NCBI RefSeq assembly: GCF_040958095.1
Contig: NC_091198.1
Coordinates: 28,373,647 to 28,437,646, forward strand
Direction of reading: 5' to 3'
DNA from: Procambarus clarkii
Taxonomy: Eukaryota > Arthropoda > Malacostraca > Decapoda > Cambaridae
Length of the DNA: 64,000 nucleotides
The notes beneath the pieces are model-generated. The model saw nothing but the letters and a program-made list of their open reading frames with translations, ran no database searches and was not told the DNA's origin. The translations under genes were made by a program, and so were the position numbers. The stretch's first letter is position 1. Each line of letters begins with the position of its first letter. Shown here one piece after another: positions 1 to 10,600 of this stretch.

Positions 1-33
1 TAGGCCAAAAAGTGAGTTCTGGCTACTAGGTAC

Positions 34-111
<78 letters not shown>

Positions 112-170
112 GTCGTACCTAGTAGCCAGAACGCACTTGTCAGCCTACTATGCAAGGCCCGATTTGCCTA
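1..170. repeat. TA-centred palindromic repeat, copy 1
   Basis: A (TA)n run of about 70 bp sits between inverted arms containing GGCTACTAGGTACGACA and its complement. The outer arm continues with TATGCAAGGCCCGATTTGCC. The same arms recur around 960-1110, 2227-2411, 2660-2755, 32762-33270 and 34045-34167, so this is a dispersed foldback family. No ORF. Function unknown; a non-autonomous foldback or MITE-like element is the simplest reading. Confidence 0.8.
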
Positions 171-1026
171 ATAGTTCGAGTGATTTTCTTTATTTTCCAA
201 AAATTGTTTCTAATTGATTTAATTGGAATATTATTATTATTATTATATTATAATATAATATAATGTGTGTTCTTGTACTAATTATCATAATAATAATTGT
301 TGTATTTAATAATTATCACTCTTCCATCTACTTGGTTTTGAAGGACGCCGGCCTCGGGTGAAAAGGGGCTGTGATGATCCTTGTCTGGAACGCGTAGGTG
401 CAGGACCAGGATGTCCACCTCCCGAGGGTCGTGCGGCCCAGGCTCTGCTTCAGGTGGCTGGGGTCATTCATACCCTTGATGGGGTGGTTCTTCTCCGGTC
501 CCGACCACGGCGGTCTCCGGGGTTGGAGGTCCCTGTGCCCTTCTTCACCACCTTCGAGGTCAACCCCAGAACTCACAGTTCCTGCGACGGCGCTGGAACC
601 AATCGTATTGGTGTATGTCTTTCCATTGGAGACTTTCAGCGCCCTGGAGAGGGGGGACCTGCTGCCTGGGTAACAGCTTCTCCCACCAATCGACCTACCC
701 TGACTTTGCGCCCTGGTGAGGCCACTCCAGACCGACAATCAGAGCGCAACTCAATAGTCTCCTGAGACTGATGGATGCCTACTATATATTAGGAACATAA
801 TTTATTAACTTATTAGGTTAGGTTAGGTAGGTTCAGTCATATATCTACGTTAGTTGTAACTCAAATTTAAAAAAGTTAACACATTCATAATGAAATGGAT
901 AGCTTTATCATTTCATAAGAAAAAAAATAGTAAAATTGCGAAATTTAGGAAAACTTTGTTTATTAGGCAAATCGGGACTTGCATAGTAGGCCAAGTACTG
1001 CATTCTGGCTACTAGGTACCATATAC
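112..1026 (+). repeat. Duplicated module, partner at about 33199-34113
   Basis: This stretch is nearly identical to 33199-34113 (offset 33087), including the AT-rich 171-327 spacer, the 358-765 ORF region, a short TTAGG run at 820-838 and the arm of the TA-centred palindrome. Differences are scattered substitutions. It is a dispersed compound repeat or a segmental duplication. Confidence 0.85.
358..765 (+). CDS. Hypothetical ORF in a duplicated repeat module
   Basis: An open frame of 135 codons is GC-rich compared with its AT-rich flanks and ends in TGA. It has no ATG start; the frame is open upstream, and an AG at 341-342 after a pyrimidine-rich stretch could be a splice acceptor. The copy at 33445-33852 is also open. 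Between copies I see six substitutions in this frame, four at synonymous third positions and two changing residues (T to P, S to P). The opposite strand is open too (328-738). I recognise no domain. It may be an exon, a piece of a mobile element, or chance. Confidence 0.25.
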   Translation: MKRGCDDPCLERVGAGPGCPPPEGRAAQALLQVAGVIHTLDGVVLLRSRPRRSPGLEVPVPFFTTFEVNPRTHSSCDGAGTNRIGVCLSIGDFQRPGEGGPAAWVTASPTNRPTLTLRPGEATPDRQSERNSIVS

Positions 1027-1220
1027 ATACATATATATATGTTGTACCTAGTAGCCAGAACGCACTTCTCAGCCTACTATGCAAGGCCCGATTTGCCTAA
1101 TAAGCCAAGTCTTCTTGAATTAATATATTTTCCCTAATTTTTTTTATGAAATGATAAAGCTACCTATTTCATTATGTATGAGGTCAATTTGTTTTTATTG
1201 GAGGAAAAATTAACGTAGAT
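766..1220. repeat. TTAGG run and TA-centred palindrome, copy 2
   Basis: Contains a short TTAGGTTAGG run (820-838), AT-rich sequence, and a palindrome (about 957-1117) with arms GGCTACTAGGTACC and GTACCTAGTAGCC around a degenerate TA core. The right arm is interrupted after GTAGAT at 1220 by the LINE fragment that follows. Confidence 0.75.
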
Positions 1221-2111
1221 CAGGTCTTTCTATGGACTACAGAAAATAATGTGGTGTTTAACGAAGATAAGTTCCAGCTCATGCGCTATGGAAAAAATGA
1301 AAATATAAAAACGGAAACCACGTACAAAACTCAGGCAAATCATAACATAGAACGAAAAGGCAATGTAAAGGATCTGGGTGTACTCATGTCGGAAGACCTT
1401 ACCTTTAAAGAACACAATAAAGTAGCCGTCACAACTGCAAGAAAAATGACAGGTTGGATAACAAGAACTTTTCACACTAGAGATGCTATACCGATGATGA
1501 TACTTTTCAAAACGCTTGTGCTCTCTAGAGTGGAGTACTGCTGCACAATGACAGCACCTTTCAAAGCTGGAGAAATTACTGACCTGGAGAGCGTGCAGAG
1601 ATTCTTTACTCCTAGAATCCACTCAGTAAAACATCTAAACTATTGGGACCGACTAAAGAGCCTAAAACTGTACTCCCTTGAGCGCAGGCGGGAGAGGTAC
1701 ATAATAATTTACACGTGGAAAATATTAGAGGGGCTGGTCCCAAACCTGCACTCAGAAATAACATCACATGAGACCAGAAGACATGGCAGGATGTTCAGAA
1801 TACCCCCGTTGAAAAACAGAGGTGCAACTGGTACTCTGAGAGAGAACTCTATCAACATCAGAGGTCTGAGACTGTTCAACACGCTTCCACTACACATAAG
1901 AGGCATAACTGGCCGACCCCTCACAGTGTTCCAGAGAGAACTGGATAAGCACCTCCAAAGGATACCTGATCAACCAGGCTGTGACTCGTACGTCAGGCTG
2001 CGAGCAGCCGCGTCCAACAGCCTCGTTGATCAGTCCGGCAACCAGGAGGCCAGGTCGACGACCGGGCCGCGGGGACGCTAAGCCCCGGAAGCACCTCAAG
2101 GTAACCTCAAG
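1221..2111 (+). mobile_element. 5'-truncated CR1/L2-like LINE
   Basis: An 890-bp insertion is flanked by the 6-bp repeat GTAGAT (1215-1220 and 2112-2117), read as a target-site duplication inside the TA-centred repeat element. It contains the C-terminal part of a reverse transcriptase ORF and ends with CACCTCAAGGTAACCTCAAG, a short tandem 3' tail as CR1/L2 LINEs have. Assignment to CR1/L2 rather than Jockey rests on the LNYWDRLK and YSLERRRERY motifs, from memory of the family. Confidence 0.75.
1251..2081 (+). pseudogene. LINE reverse transcriptase, C-terminal fragment
   Basis: A 276-codon open frame matches the post-palm C-terminal region of CR1/L2-type reverse transcriptases: KDLGVLMSEDLTF, ARKMTGW, VLSRVEYCC, LNYWDRLKSLKLYSLERRRE, then GLRLFNTLPLHIRG. 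The palm motifs (including the DD box), the endonuclease and any ORF1 are missing because the copy is 5'-truncated. The frame itself is uninterrupted, so the insertion is fairly young. It cannot encode a working polymerase. Confidence 0.85.
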
Positions 2112-2303
2112 GTAGATATATGACCGAACCTAACCAACCCTACCTAACCTATCTTTATAGGTTAGGTTAGGTAGCCAAAAACGTTAGGTTAGGTAGGTTA
2201 GGTAGTCGAAAAACAGTTAATTCATGAAAACTTGGCTTATTAGACAAATCGGGCCTTGCATAGTAGGCTGAGAAGTGCGTTCTGGCTACTAGGTACGACA
2301 TTA

Positions 2304-2338
<35 letters not shown>

Positions 2339-2755
2339 ATGTCGTACCTAGTAGCCAGAACTCACTTCTCAGCCTACTATACATGGCCCGATTTGCCTAA
2401 TAAGCCAAGTTTTCCTGAATTAATATATTTTCTCTAAATTTTTTCTTATGAAATGATAAAGCTACCCATTTCATTATGTATGAGGTCAATTTTTTTTCAT
2501 TGGAGTTAAAATTAACGTAGATATATGACCGAACCTAACCAACCCTACCTAACCTAACCTAACCTATCTCTATAGGTTAGGTTGGGTTATGTAGCCGAAA
2601 AATTTAGGTTAGGTTAGGTTAGGTAGGTTCGGTAGTCGAAAAACAATTAATTCATGAAAACTTGGCTTATTAGGCAAATCGGGCCTTGCATTGTAGGCTG
2701 AGAAGTGAGTTCTGGCTACTAGGTACGACATATATATATATATATATATATATGC
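2112..2755. repeat. TTAGG-bearing TA-palindromes, copies 3 and 4
   Basis: Two further copies of the TA-centred repeat: arms and core at about 2227-2411 and a left arm with TA run at 2660-2755. Between them are interstitial arthropod telomere-like runs in both orientations (CCTAACCTAACC around 2130-2150 and 2545-2570, TTAGG around 2156-2212 and 2572-2632). The two orientations meet at ACCTAT...ATAGGTTAGG. No gene is seen. Confidence 0.8.
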
Positions 2756-2965
2756 AACAATGATCACAAAAACACTGATCCAAGTATGCAGAATAACCAC
2801 ATGTGAAAAAGAGAAAATGCTTAACGCGTTTTCGGCTAATTCGCCGTCATCAGAGCAAAGTACAATGAAGATGACTACTCTTCATTCTACTTTGCTCTGA
2901 TGAAGACGAATTAGCCGAAAACGCATTAAGCATTTTATCTTTTTCACATGTGGTTATATATATAT
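2756..2965. repeat. Hammerhead-like palindromic repeat, copy 1 (degenerate)
   Basis: Two inverted arms of about 75 nt (2793-2868 and 2881-2957) surround a short centre. The right arm carries CTGATGA at 2897-2903 and GAAA at 2917-2920, the spacing of a hammerhead ribozyme core, but stem II is mismatched and the downstream CGCGTT is CGCATT. Perfect relatives lie at 32334-32498 and 32529-32693, and another imperfect one at 35044-35222. Confidence 0.7.
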
Positions 2966-2970
2966 ATATA

Positions 2971-3148
2971 TGATGCACAACTTGCCTAAACATGCAAGTG
3001 AAGTTATACAACTTTAGAACACTTTCCCACCACGAGACTCGAACCCTAGCCAGCACATAAGCCTTCCAGCAACTGGCATAACAGGTACGCCTTTAACCCA
3101 CTGCACCATGCTCAGACCCTTAGAAGAGATGGTAATTTCGGGGTATTT
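2971..3148 (-). repeat. tRNA-derived SINE-like repeat S1, copy 1
   Basis: Read on the minus strand, GGTGCAGTGGGTTAAAGGCG resembles a pol III A box and GGGTTCGAGTCTC a B box, about 60 nt apart as in a tRNA. The surrounding bases do not fold into a full cloverleaf, so it is a SINE-like element and not a tRNA gene. Copies at 35235-35412 and 35518-35695. Confidence 0.65.
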
Positions 3149-3156
3149 AAACACTG

Positions 3157-3442
3157 TGAAATTCTGCTCCACGGCTGTGTATCCTGACTTTGTTGGCCGC
3201 AATGACGGGAGGACGTTGACTCTGCCTGAGGGTGGTTGTTCGGTGGAAGTGTCGGTCAGGTGCAGTGAGACTACCTATGTGGCAGTTCATGGTGCTCCCT
3301 TTGAGTTCCCAGACTCCCTTCTCCAGTGTCACTTTACCTGGGTCTTGAGTGTCCGGATGAATGCAGTTTCCTCTGGGCGGAGGAAGGGTATCTCGTATGG
3401 GACCCTCATTGTGGTGCTGCGCTTGAAGGATCCAGTCCCCTC
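3157..3442 (+). pseudogene. G gag-like fragment, 5' part of an interrupted copy
   Basis: The translation (VKFCSTAVYPDFVGRNDG, then VAVHGAPFEFPDSLLQ and VLSVRMNAVSSGR) matches about residues 55-152 of the long G ORF at 17954-19765. The match breaks at 3442 within the codons after the LKD motif, and homology resumes at about 5636. This copy is therefore one gag remnant split by a 2.2-kb insertion. Its 5' end is truncated next to SINE S1. Non-functional. Confidence 0.8.
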
Positions 3443-3664
3443 TGTCAGAAACGCCGACACCATTTAATAATATTACATACAATAGCCAGATAATATTGCT
3501 GCTGTGTTGTATACACAAGTTACCCATAGAAAATGTAGCTTGTAGTGGAATTTTCCCTCGTCAATAGAAAACGGGATATCATTGCCACATAGTACGATAA
3601 ATTCACCAGCTATTCTGTTGGGAATTATTCTTAAATGCTGTAGTCTTTGGACTTTTAATATCAT
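3443..3664 (+). repeat. About 210-bp direct repeat, unit 1
   Basis: Starts at a degenerate TGTC...GACA hairpin and ends at TTTTAATATCATA. It matches 5046-5267 and 35991-36212. Possibly a solo or terminal LTR, but no matching CA end or internal region was recognised. Confidence 0.6.
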
Positions 3665-4145
3665 AATGAACCGGTTCGAAGTACCATATAATGTGGGAAC
3701 CGACTTGTGAGATTTATATTTATTTAATTTATGTGAATTTTTATAGAGTTTATATTTACGTTAATTTAAATATTTCGATAGCAATTTGTATGATGTTAAG
3801 TGGACTGTATTTCTGCAATATTTCTCACAAATCGATCCTTACACATGAGGGGGGTTTATATTAAATTTATATATATGCAGCCAATCAAACTACAGTATTA
3901 ACTACATATATTAGTAAATAAATTGGAGGTGCCTTGTCTTATTGTACAGCAAGCTTAGTCCACCAGATATAACTAGGATGTAGACACCAAATTATCCTCA
4001 TGTGAGGCTAGCTTCCATCACCCATAGTAACTGATATACCAAGATTAATTCTTGCTACCTCTCCTTGTTCCTGTCAAAGCGCAGTAGCTGTAAAGTCGGA
4101 ATCCTAATATACGACAGCTTATCAGAGAAAACACTGTATATTCTA

Positions 4146-4409
4146 TGATAAGGACCAAGGCTTAATTATGTGTGTTGAGTCAATCGTTCGTGTTCTAACC
4201 AGAAATAATTCTTTCTAACATAACATTACTGGCCAATAATGAGAGATAAGATTTCGGAAAGACACTCCTCTTGTGGTTGTTGACAGCGTGTTGATGATGG
4301 TAGAAGCACTAATTTGATCTCCATAACACTTCGTCCAAGAGAAATTATAGGAGCCGAACTCGCTCCAACGACTCTGGTCTTAACAAACAATGGGTGACCT
4401 CTCCACTAC
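4146..4409 (+). repeat. Inverted repeat arm 1 (partner 5367-5631)
   Basis: The reverse complement of this arm matches 5367-5631 with few changes (shared landmarks GGACCAAGGCTTAATTATG and CGAACTCGCTCCAA or its variants). The arms are separated by about 960 bp. The outer end of arm 2 coincides with the point where G gag homology resumes. Confidence 0.75.
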
Positions 4410-5045
4410 AGATGACTATAGCAACAGAGGTTGATGTTAATATAATTTAAAGCTGAAGATGAGTTCATGAGGCCTAAGTGGCAAATCAGTGAACAATAGC
4501 CTAAACAGTTACAAATCAAAGCGACCAATGTCACTGAACCCACTGCAGTCTCAGAATCACAATTGACTTTAATGATGGACTATTCAATCCTCTGAATCAA
4601 TAAACTAAATTAAACCCCAATAAATCTGACGACTGATTTTGATACATTTATTATTTAATCAAGATGTATTCCATGGGCCTCAGTGTTTATTTATCAGTGG
4701 CCAGTTACCTGAACACGCTTCAAGTTATATCTAATGTCGCTGATCTCACTGCAGTTCCTGAATCATACTTGACTGTAGTACATGACTACATTCAGTCTTC
4801 TGGGTTAAATAATATGTATTTAGGCTATAATTTTAGCCTTTCAAGAGTTAACAGGGAAATGAAATTGCATTAGATTTCTAACCCCTGCAACTCGAGTACG
4901 GGACATCCGTCCTGTAAGAACAGACACACAAATGTGTGATTACTAACTACTAATTTCAAATTAATCTAATAATTCCAAGGAGGAGTATTGGCGTTCGTCT
5001 GTTCTAAATAGGACTGCGACTTGTGAGCAGCCTCCCGGGGAATTA

Positions 5046-5267
5046 TGTCGGAAAACCGACACCATTTAATATTATTACATACAATAGGCAGATAATATTG
5101 CTGCTGTGTTGTATACACAAGTTACCCATAGAAAATGTAGCATGTAGTGGAATTTTCCATCAATAGAAAATGAGATATCATTGCCACATAGTACTATAAA
5201 TTCACCAGCTATTATGTTTGTTATTATTCTTAAATACAGTAGTCTTTGGACTTTTAATATCATAAAA
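5046..5267 (+). repeat. About 210-bp direct repeat, unit 2
   Basis: Near-identical to 3443-3664. It starts with the perfect 6-bp-stem hairpin TGTCGGAAAACCGACA. Confidence 0.65.
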
Positions 5268-5366
5268 ACATCTCATTTGAATTACTTAATTATCAGTATC
5301 AAAATAAAGTAAATGTGACCCTTCTATCACTTATTGACATTGGACAAGGAGAGCCAGGCATCAGCA

Positions 5367-5631
5367 GTAGTGGAGAGGTCAGCCATTGTTTATTAAGACC
5401 AGAGTCGTTGGAGCGAGTTTGGCTCCTATAATTTCTCTTGGACGAAGTGTTATGGAGATCAAATTAGTGCTTCTACCATCATCAACACGCTGTCAACAAC
5501 CACAAGGGAAGTGTCTTTCCGAAATCTTATCTCTCATTATTGGCCAGTAATGTTATGTTAGAAAGAATTATTTCTGGTTAGAACACGAACGATTGACTCA
5601 ACACACATAATTAAGCCTTGGTCCTTATCAT
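5367..5631 (-). repeat. Inverted repeat arm 2 (partner 4146-4409)
   Basis: Reverse complement of 4146-4409. It ends at the right boundary of the inferred insertion, so this arm forms the terminus of the inserted element. Confidence 0.75.
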
Positions 5632-5635
5632 ATAA

Positions 5636-7280
5636 TCTCTCCTGCTTCGAGGCTTCATGGTATGCATATTCTATGGGGGTCAGTTCCGGACTTGTTTCAG
5701 GTGCGGACTCTCGGGCCAGCAGGGGCGTGGGTTGTGATGCGAGCCGGGTTGGACCTGTGAACCTCTTCAGGTAGGAGGACTCTCCCCAGTAGGTGGTCCC
5801 GGACCTGTCAGAAGGTGCTGCTGTGGTGAGTGCTGCTTCTCAGTAGTCTGGTGACCCATTGCCGGTCTATGATGCCAGCCTCGATGTGGCTGGGGGTGTT
5901 GGGGTGGTTTTTAGTGCGTCCCTGGCTCCCCCGCCTCGGCCACCCCTGCCTGCCCTGTCTCCAGTCGAGTTTCCAGTTGTGTGTGGTCTCGTGCCCCAGG
6001 TCGTCGAGGCTGCGCCCCGACCTGTACTGTCTCCGGAAGCTGTGTCTATGGCTTGTGTCAACGTGCACGTGGTGATGTCTCCTGCGGTTTGTGGTCCTGT
6101 TCCCTGGGTTGTTGAGGCTGCGATATTGCGTGATCCTGCGCTGCGTGCAGTTGCGCGGCTGACCAGAGGTTCTGCTGCAGTGCCTCCTAGTGAGGATTTT
6201 TTATTCCGACGACCTGCAACCTGTGTTTAAGCAATCGCGGTGAACTTTGAGTTTGTTTCTGCCTTGTGGTGAGCCCTGCGCCGATGTCCGTGAATTTGGG
6301 GTCTCAGGAAGTTTGTCTTCTGTGGATGGTGATGTGGGTGACAATGTTGGGGAGCTTGTGGCTCCTGTGGGCCGTGATGCAGCGGTGATGGGTCCTGTAG
6401 TGGGGTTGTCGCCTGGTCTCTTTCGTGTGTTGTGGCTGCCTCTGCATCCCCAGTTGCTGGTTCCCTGGGTTGGGAGGATGTGGCACCGGCCGAGGTTGCG
6501 TGAGAGGGTGGAGACTTGGTGATGGTTCTTAAGCAGGATTCTGTTCCGGCGGCCCTCCGTGCCTTTGGCGTCCATATCTGTGCCCTCCACGCATCTGCCC
6601 TCGGTGATGCCGAACGCTGCACGGCTGCCCTCTGCTAAACCGCCCTTTGTTACTCCGCCCCTTGTGGAGTCGGCCCCTGCACCATCGCACTGTGATTGTG
6701 TCCCCGAGGAATCTGCCCACAATGTTGCCACCCTCTGTCCGGCCGGCTAATGTGCTCCTGCCCCTTGTGGTTCCCCTGTCTGAGCACCCACCGAGCTCTG
6801 TGTGGTCTCTTCCCGTAACTTCCGCCTCCGTGGTGGGGGGCGCCGAGCTAGATGATCCTGACTTCATGCATCGACCTCGGGGATCACGTAGTCACGTTAA
6901 CGCGTCTGTGGAGTCGTGGGCTCGGTGGGATGCCTACAGGAAGAAGTATCCTCGTCGTCTATATCCGGATAAATAAAATGATTAACTGTGTGATTCTTGC
7001 TTTTTTTGCTTTATTTATCTCTTCTGATGTAATGTGAGATTCGGGTCATTTTTAATGTTTCTTTTCTGGTTATTGTTAGGTTATAATGCACTAGTGTTTT
7101 TTCTTTCCTGACTATTTAGCTGTTACCTATGATTATGTTTCTATTTGTGTATAGTACGACTTTTGTTTGTGTGTTTTCCTGTTCTAAAGTTTGTTCATGT
7201 GCTAATTACCTTATAAATGTGAATGATGATGTTGAAGTTTTTGTTTGTTGTATTTGTGTTTACCAAATAATAATAAAAAA
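5636..7280 (+). pseudogene. G gag-like pseudogene, 3' part and 3' UTR
   Basis: Homologous to the G ORF from just before its zinc knuckle (YGGQFRTCFRCGLSGQQ-like; the His is changed to Gln by CAG in GGGCCAGCAGG) to the conserved C-terminus (DFMHRPRGSRSHVNASVESW, RLYPDK, 6860-6975). Several frameshifts and stops break it into short ORFs. The 3' UTR continues to an A-rich end at 7268-7280 with AATAATAAAA. This is the rest of the copy begun at 3157-3442. Confidence 0.8.
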
Positions 7281-7532
7281 AGGCTTTGTGGCCCAGTAGC
7301 TTTACTGTCTCTTCATAATTGTTTACGTTCTACTACTCAACACTTCCCGGTGAATAATGTGAAGGAAATTGCGAACTTTCAAAGTTGTTGGTAGCAGTTA
7401 TCATTTTCTGAAGTCAAGAAGTTTCGTCAGCCTTTCTACCGAGCATCTACGTGGCTTGCAATGATGGTGATGTGTAATAGCGAGACTTGTGCTTTGGTCC
7501 AATAAATGCCTAGTCCCACGACCATTCCTGTC
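7264..7532 (-). repeat. Module inverted relative to 17604-17875
   Basis: This stretch, the flank downstream of the G remnant, is the reverse complement of about 17604-17875 (landmarks: GGCCCAGTAGCTTTACTGTC here; GGACCAAAGC and GACAGTAAAGCTACC there). The homology includes the last 30-40 bp of a G element 3' end. It marks a rearranged copy of the same ancestral insertion site. Confidence 0.75.
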
Positions 7533-7666
7533 AAGTAAGTAAGTAATTATCAAAAGAAGGCACCAAACCGGGAAGGCTATGTAGCACCATCAAATACGCA
7601 AGTAAGTAAGTAATTATCAAAAGAAGGCACCAAACCGGGAAGGCTATGTAGCACCATCAAATACGC
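7533..7666 (-). repeat. Tandem 67-bp repeat of the R 3' end
   Basis: Two back-to-back 67-bp units (7533-7599, 7600-7666) each run from AAGTAAGTAAGTAATTATC to ATACGC. On the element strand each is an R 3' terminus finishing in GATAATTACTTACTTACTT. The outer unit is either a tail-only 5'-truncated insertion or a slippage duplication. Confidence 0.85.
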
Positions 7667-7683
7667 AAAATAATCAGAGGGCG

Positions 7684-10600
7684 CTAAATATCACCAAGGA
7701 TGCCAATACGAGAACAAAAACGCATAAGGCGAACGATATCAAAAGTATCCGAGTCACCAAGAATTCTATCGAGGGACAGGTGACCGCGAGGGGCGGTCGG
7801 AAAGCAAGACACACGCTCGTCCTGGAAGTCAGGACATTCAAGAAGGACATGCACGACCGTAAGAGGGACAATGCAACTAGGACAATAAGGAGCAGGGCGG
7901 CGCTCCATCAAGTGACCATGGGTTAAGCGAGTATGGCCAATACGCAACCTCGCCAGAGCTGTTTCCCACCGCCGGTTACGGTGGAAGGAGGACGGCCACG
8001 AGGAAACACAACATTTAAGAGTACGTAGCTTGTTACCAGTAACAGACAACCAAGAAGCCTGCCAACGGGTAAGAACTGAGGAATGGATAACTGGGCAAAA
8101 GTCGGAATACGGAATGCCTTTACGAGAGATGGGACAAGAGCGGACAGCTTCCTTAGCGGCAGCATCCGCACGCTCATTTAAAGACACACCAATATGGCTG
8201 GGAACCCAACAAAACTCAACCGACTTAAATTTACTGTGAACGAGAAACAGCCAATGCTGGATCTCGACAACTACTGGATGAACCGGATTAAAGGACCCGA
8301 GAGCCATGAGGGCACTACGAGAGTCAACAACAACCACAAAGGAAGACTGACAACGAGAAAGCAGGAGACGAAGAGCATAGAGAATAGCATAAAGTTCTGC
8401 TGTAAAGATGCTAGTCTCCGGAGGCAAGCGACACATTTAAGTGCGATCAGGAAAAACAACAGAGTAGCCAACACCGTCCGCTGACTTAGACCCATCGGTG
8501 AAGACAGAAACGGAGCGGGAGTGAGAAGAAAAGTGCTCGAGGAAAAGGCGTTTTAGAACCGTAGGAGGGGTAAAAGCTTTAGTGATACGGGTCAAGGAAG
8601 TACAAAACCGCGGAAGAGGGACCCTCCACGGGGGCAAAGAAGGAACAACACGAGGAGAAACATCAGAAATACGAACGGAGAGAGAATCCTGTAGGCGAGA
8701 TAACCGGACAGAAAGAGGGAGGTGGTGAAGAGGAACAGGAACCGCAGGAGGGGTAAAAGTTAAAGCACGACAGAGGCGAGAGGAAGGATGTTGCAAGGAC
8801 CGCGCAAGATAGTGAAGACAGTAGCGATCACGGCGGTCCTGGAGAGACAGGAAGCCAGTGTCAACATACAAGCTAAGGATGGGAGTCGAACGAAAGGCAC
8901 CAGAACTGAGGCGCAACCCAGTATGGTGCAAAGCATCAAGACGGCGAAGAGTAGAAGGAGAAGCAGACGAGTAAGCAGGGCAACCATAATCGAGCTTAGA
9001 CAGGACGAGAGAGGAATGTAAAGCAAGGAGAGTGCGCCTATCTGCCCCCCAAGAAGTATGGGACAAGACCCGAAGGAGGGTAAGGGCCTTAGAGCACTCA
9101 ACACGGAGGTAAGAGATATGGGGAGACCAAGACAAACGAGTGTCAAGGAATAACCCCAAAAGCTTCGCGGAATCTTTGTATTCAAGGGGATGACCATAAA
9201 GTGACAAAGAGGGACGAAGAACAACCCGTTTCCACGTAAAAGTCATGGCACAAGTCTTAGAAGTAGAGAACTTGAAGCCATGACCTGTGGCCCAAGACGA
9301 CACGGCATCAATTGCAAGTTGAAGCCGGCGTTGAAGGAGAGGCGAATCATCACCCTGACAACAAAGGGTAAGATCATCGACATAGAGAGCGGAGAAGACA
9401 CCAGAAGGAAGAGAGGAAAGAAGACCATTGAGGGCAACAAGAAAAAGAGTAGTGCTCAGAACACTACCCTGGGGCACACCTTCGTATTGCTGAAAAGAGG
9501 GAGAGAGAGCGGTACCAAGGCACACCCGAAAGGAACGACGAGAGAGGAAGCTGCGGAGAAAGAGAGGGAGATGACCACGAAGGCCAAAAGAATGAAGTTG
9601 AGATAGGATATGATAACGCCAAGTGGTGTCGTAAGCCTTTTCTAGGTCAAAAAGGACGGCAACAACGGAGGTCTTCGCAGCAAAAGCAGTACGAATATAG
9701 ACCTCCAAGTTCACCAGGACATCTGTCGTGCTGCGGCACTTGCGGAAACCAAATTGAGAAGGGGAGAGGAGGTGATGGTGTTCCAGGAACCACATCAGAC
9801 GAACGTTAACCATACGTTCAAAGAGTTTGCAGACACAACTTGTGAGAGCAATAGGGCGAAAGTCCTTACGGGAAGTACCCAGAGACCCCGGTTTGCGAAC
9901 AGGGAGGACAACGGCATCGAGCCAGTCCTCAGGGACTGACGACGACTCCCAGATCCGATTATACAGACTCAGTAAATACTGAGACGTGCTCGGAGGGAGA
10001 TGGCGAAGCATCTCATAATGAATACCATCGGAGCCCGCCGCCGTAGAACCGCAGAGGGCCAGGGCAGAACGAAGTTCAGAGAGAGAGAAGGGATCATTAT
10101 AGGGAAGCTGAAGATGAGTGCAGAAATCTAAAGGACGAGACTCAAGGACAGGTTTACGAAGAAGGAAAGATTGAGGAAGATGAAGACCAGAGCTAACAGA
10201 AGAAAAGTGGGAACCCAGTTCGGAAGCGACCTGCAACGGGTCCGCCACAAGGAGTATCATGGAGGTGAAGGACCGGTGAAACATCGGGAACGAACTTACC
10301 CGCTATCTTGCGGATACGCTTCCAGATCTGGGCCAGAGGGGTCTCGGACGTAATTGTTGAGACATAAGATGCCCAACATTCACGTTTAGCCGTACGGATG
10401 GCCCTACGGGCCACCACACTCGCTTTCCGAAAGAAAAGAAAGAATCGGTCGTCTGCCTACGGCGGTGCCTCTTCCAGGCTGCACGCTTACAGCGGACAGC
10501 CCGAGCACAGTCCGCATTCCACCAGGGAACGCACTTCCGTGGACCCCGAGAGGAAGAGCGAGGAATAGAGCGGAGGGCAGCGTTGAAGACAGTGTCATGA

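Larger units (their letters stand above)
2756..4378 (+). repeat. Duplicated block, partner 35022-36916
   Basis: The hammerhead-like palindrome, SINE S1, G gag fragment, direct repeat and AT-rich tail are repeated in the same order at 35022-36916. The partner has one extra S1 unit (about 281 bp), and its similarity stops at CGCTCCAA (36915), where C1q-B-related sequence starts. Confidence 0.85.
3443..5635. mobile_element. 2.2-kb insertion splitting a G gag copy
   Basis: G gag homology stops at 3442 and continues at about 5636, so the DNA between is an insertion. It contains a direct repeat of about 210 bp (3443-3664 and 5046-5267) and an inverted repeat of about 264 bp (4146-4409 and 5367-5631). 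The second direct repeat begins with the perfect hairpin TGTCGGAAAACCGACA (5046-5061), resembling an LTR start, but I find no pol or gag inside. One 69-codon ATG ORF (4664-4873) has no recognisable features. The element class is unknown. Confidence 0.55.

Noticed and set aside
2121..2220. True telomere or chromosome-end fusion
   Set aside because: Runs are a few units long and occur at the same place in every copy of a dispersed repeat.
4664..4873. 69-codon ATG ORF
   Set aside because: No domain, no duplicate that preserves it, inside an insertion without other genes.
3443..5267. Complete LTR retrotransposon
   Set aside because: Direct repeats are present but no gag/pol, primer-binding site or matching CA ends could be recognised.
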